Shown: positions 63,037-64,000 of the stretch, piece by piece
Layout of the letters: each line of letters starts with the position of its first letter
Position numbering within the stretch: the stretch's first letter is position 1
Source of the DNA: Nomia melanderi
Lineage: Eukaryota; Arthropoda; Insecta; Hymenoptera; Halictidae
Direction of reading: 5' to 3'
Assembly: GCF_051020985.1 (NCBI RefSeq)
Contig: NC_135008.1
Location: 186,001 to 250,000 of the forward strand
Length of the DNA: 64,000 bases
The notes under the pieces: generated by a model
Told to the model about the DNA's origin: nothing
Database searches by the model: none
Seen by the model: only the letters and a program-made list of their open reading frames with translations
Translations under genes and position numbers: made by a program

Positions 63037-63065
63037 GTTAACCTCTCGACGGACAGATTTTCTTG
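63037..63065 (+). repeat. Dispersed repeat beginning TTAACCTCTCGAC, copy 2
   Basis: TTAACCTCTCGACGGACAG then ATTTTCTTG is the copy of the 62544 repeat, in the same orientation and about 490 bp downstream. Confidence 0.45.
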
Positions 63066-63517
63066 ACGTTCGAACTCTCGAATATCTCGCGATTCCTCGC
63101 GACGGAAACCTTTCGTTGCGCGACGCGAGGACCGAAAAAATAATACAACGGACCGGAGCGATAAGAGTTGATTCGTGTAATTGGGTTAATTCGGTGAATT
63201 GGGTCGCGAATACGAATACCGCTTCGAGACAATTCGAACGACGCTCTACCGCGGTACGAAGTTCACGGACTTTACCATCGGCACGTTTGCGCGCGACGAC
63301 CGGAATAAAAATGTTTCATTTCGTTTCGTTTCGTTCATCGGAGATATTCCGCTGCATTCGAAAACAACTGCGTCCGGTTGTTTTCCGTTTCTTTTACATC
63401 CGCTTTCATTCTCTTCCGTCATCGTTTCACGTTAGGTGCATCTATTTCATTCCTCTACTCCGATTTCTGTACACCGTCGTGTCGACAAAGGGCGAGGTAA
63501 AGGGCGTCGCGTTTTGG

Positions 63518-63540
63518 TAAAGGTAAAGGTAAAGGTAAAG
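63518..63540 (+). repeat. GGTAAA hexanucleotide array
   Basis: About four units, each resembling a splice donor core. Confidence 0.85.
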
Positions 63541-64000
63541 CGAATTCCATTCTGTCTCGACGATTGGCAAGAAAGCTAAGAGAATCGGAATGAACGTCTA
63601 GCGGTATTTCCACCGTGCGAGCATTCGAATTCGCGTTCGTTCCAGCAAAGTAGAACCCCCGGCCGACCACCTCGAAGGCCGTCGAATTCCGATCGATCGA
63701 ACAGTAGCTCGTTCGACCGCGACAGTGTCGTTGTTCTTCCAGTGATCCTAACGAAACACCTAAAACAATGTTCCGCCGGCGATCGGCAGCATAAAATCGG
63801 AAATTCTCGGGAAAGATCGGTCGCGGTAGAAGTAAAGTGAAAGAAAGCTTCCGGTCGAAGCATCTCGAGTGAGAACCGATCGGGAGTGGCGATATCCACG
63901 TGGTCGGGAAAGTAGAGACTTCTGTGTGATGACTCGATGCGAGGAGGATCCTCTGGCAAGGCTGTTCTTCCACGACACCGTCCCGCGGCAGAGGGCATCG

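Larger units (their letters stand above)
42778..64000. other. Probable long intron and flanking DNA
   Basis: It follows the splice donor of the coding exon. No further exon with a clear acceptor, biased frame and donor was found, although short exons would be easy to miss by eye. Composition alternates between CG-rich and AT-rich (43.4-44.0, 49.6-50.1, 51.2-52.0 and 58.4-58.7 kb). Confidence 0.5.

Overview
The window looks like nuclear DNA from an insect, most likely a CpG-rich hymenopteran such as a bee. This is inference. It rests on the density of CG dinucleotides, abundant short tandem arrays, a long polyglutamine-bearing exon with a metazoan splice donor, and TTAA-bounded elements ending in CCCTTTGCA, which I recall as common in bee genomes. 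Nothing suggests a bacterium, organelle or virus: there are no operons, no Shine-Dalgarno-led gene chains, no rRNA, and no tRNA I could support.

Only one protein-coding segment is well supported, a large exon on the + strand at 41056-42771. It encodes 572 residues and stops at a consensus splice donor in phase 0. The protein begins inside the window but its remainder lies on later exons that I cannot locate. It is low in complexity and looks disordered: polyglycine, a Gly-Thr stretch, five tandem [E/D]RKW repeats, two 13-residue glutamine runs, a proline-rich stretch and a terminal Cys-Pro-Cys-x-x-Cys-Trp motif. I do not recognise the family. A likely 5' leader exon begins after the splice acceptor at 40631-40633. 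It carries three upstream ORFs, one of them a bare ATG-TAG and two joined by an overlapping TGATG.

The other roughly 62 kb is intronic or intergenic. Region by region: 1-6,400 is plain non-coding DNA with a few short arrays. 6,400-7,400 is GC-rich with GA tracts and a compound trinucleotide array. 7,400-40,300 is non-coding with many microsatellites and minisatellites and several terminal fragments of small transposons. 40,300-42,771 holds the leader and coding exon. 42,772-64,000 is probably intron and flanking DNA; it holds a GC-rich candidate promoter at 53.6-54.1 kb, long GA and TA arrays, and one intact-looking TTAA-bounded miniature element at 59,242-59,389.

Three patterns cross the window. 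First, many distinct tandem arrays share a unit length of 10 or 11 bp, about one helical turn. Second, a short motif close to TACMGGGTG recurs about ten times on both strands. Third, there are at least two families of TTAA-anchored dispersed repeats. I saw no convincing new multi-gene system. The most distinctive objects are the [E/D]RKW-repeat exon and these three sequence families.
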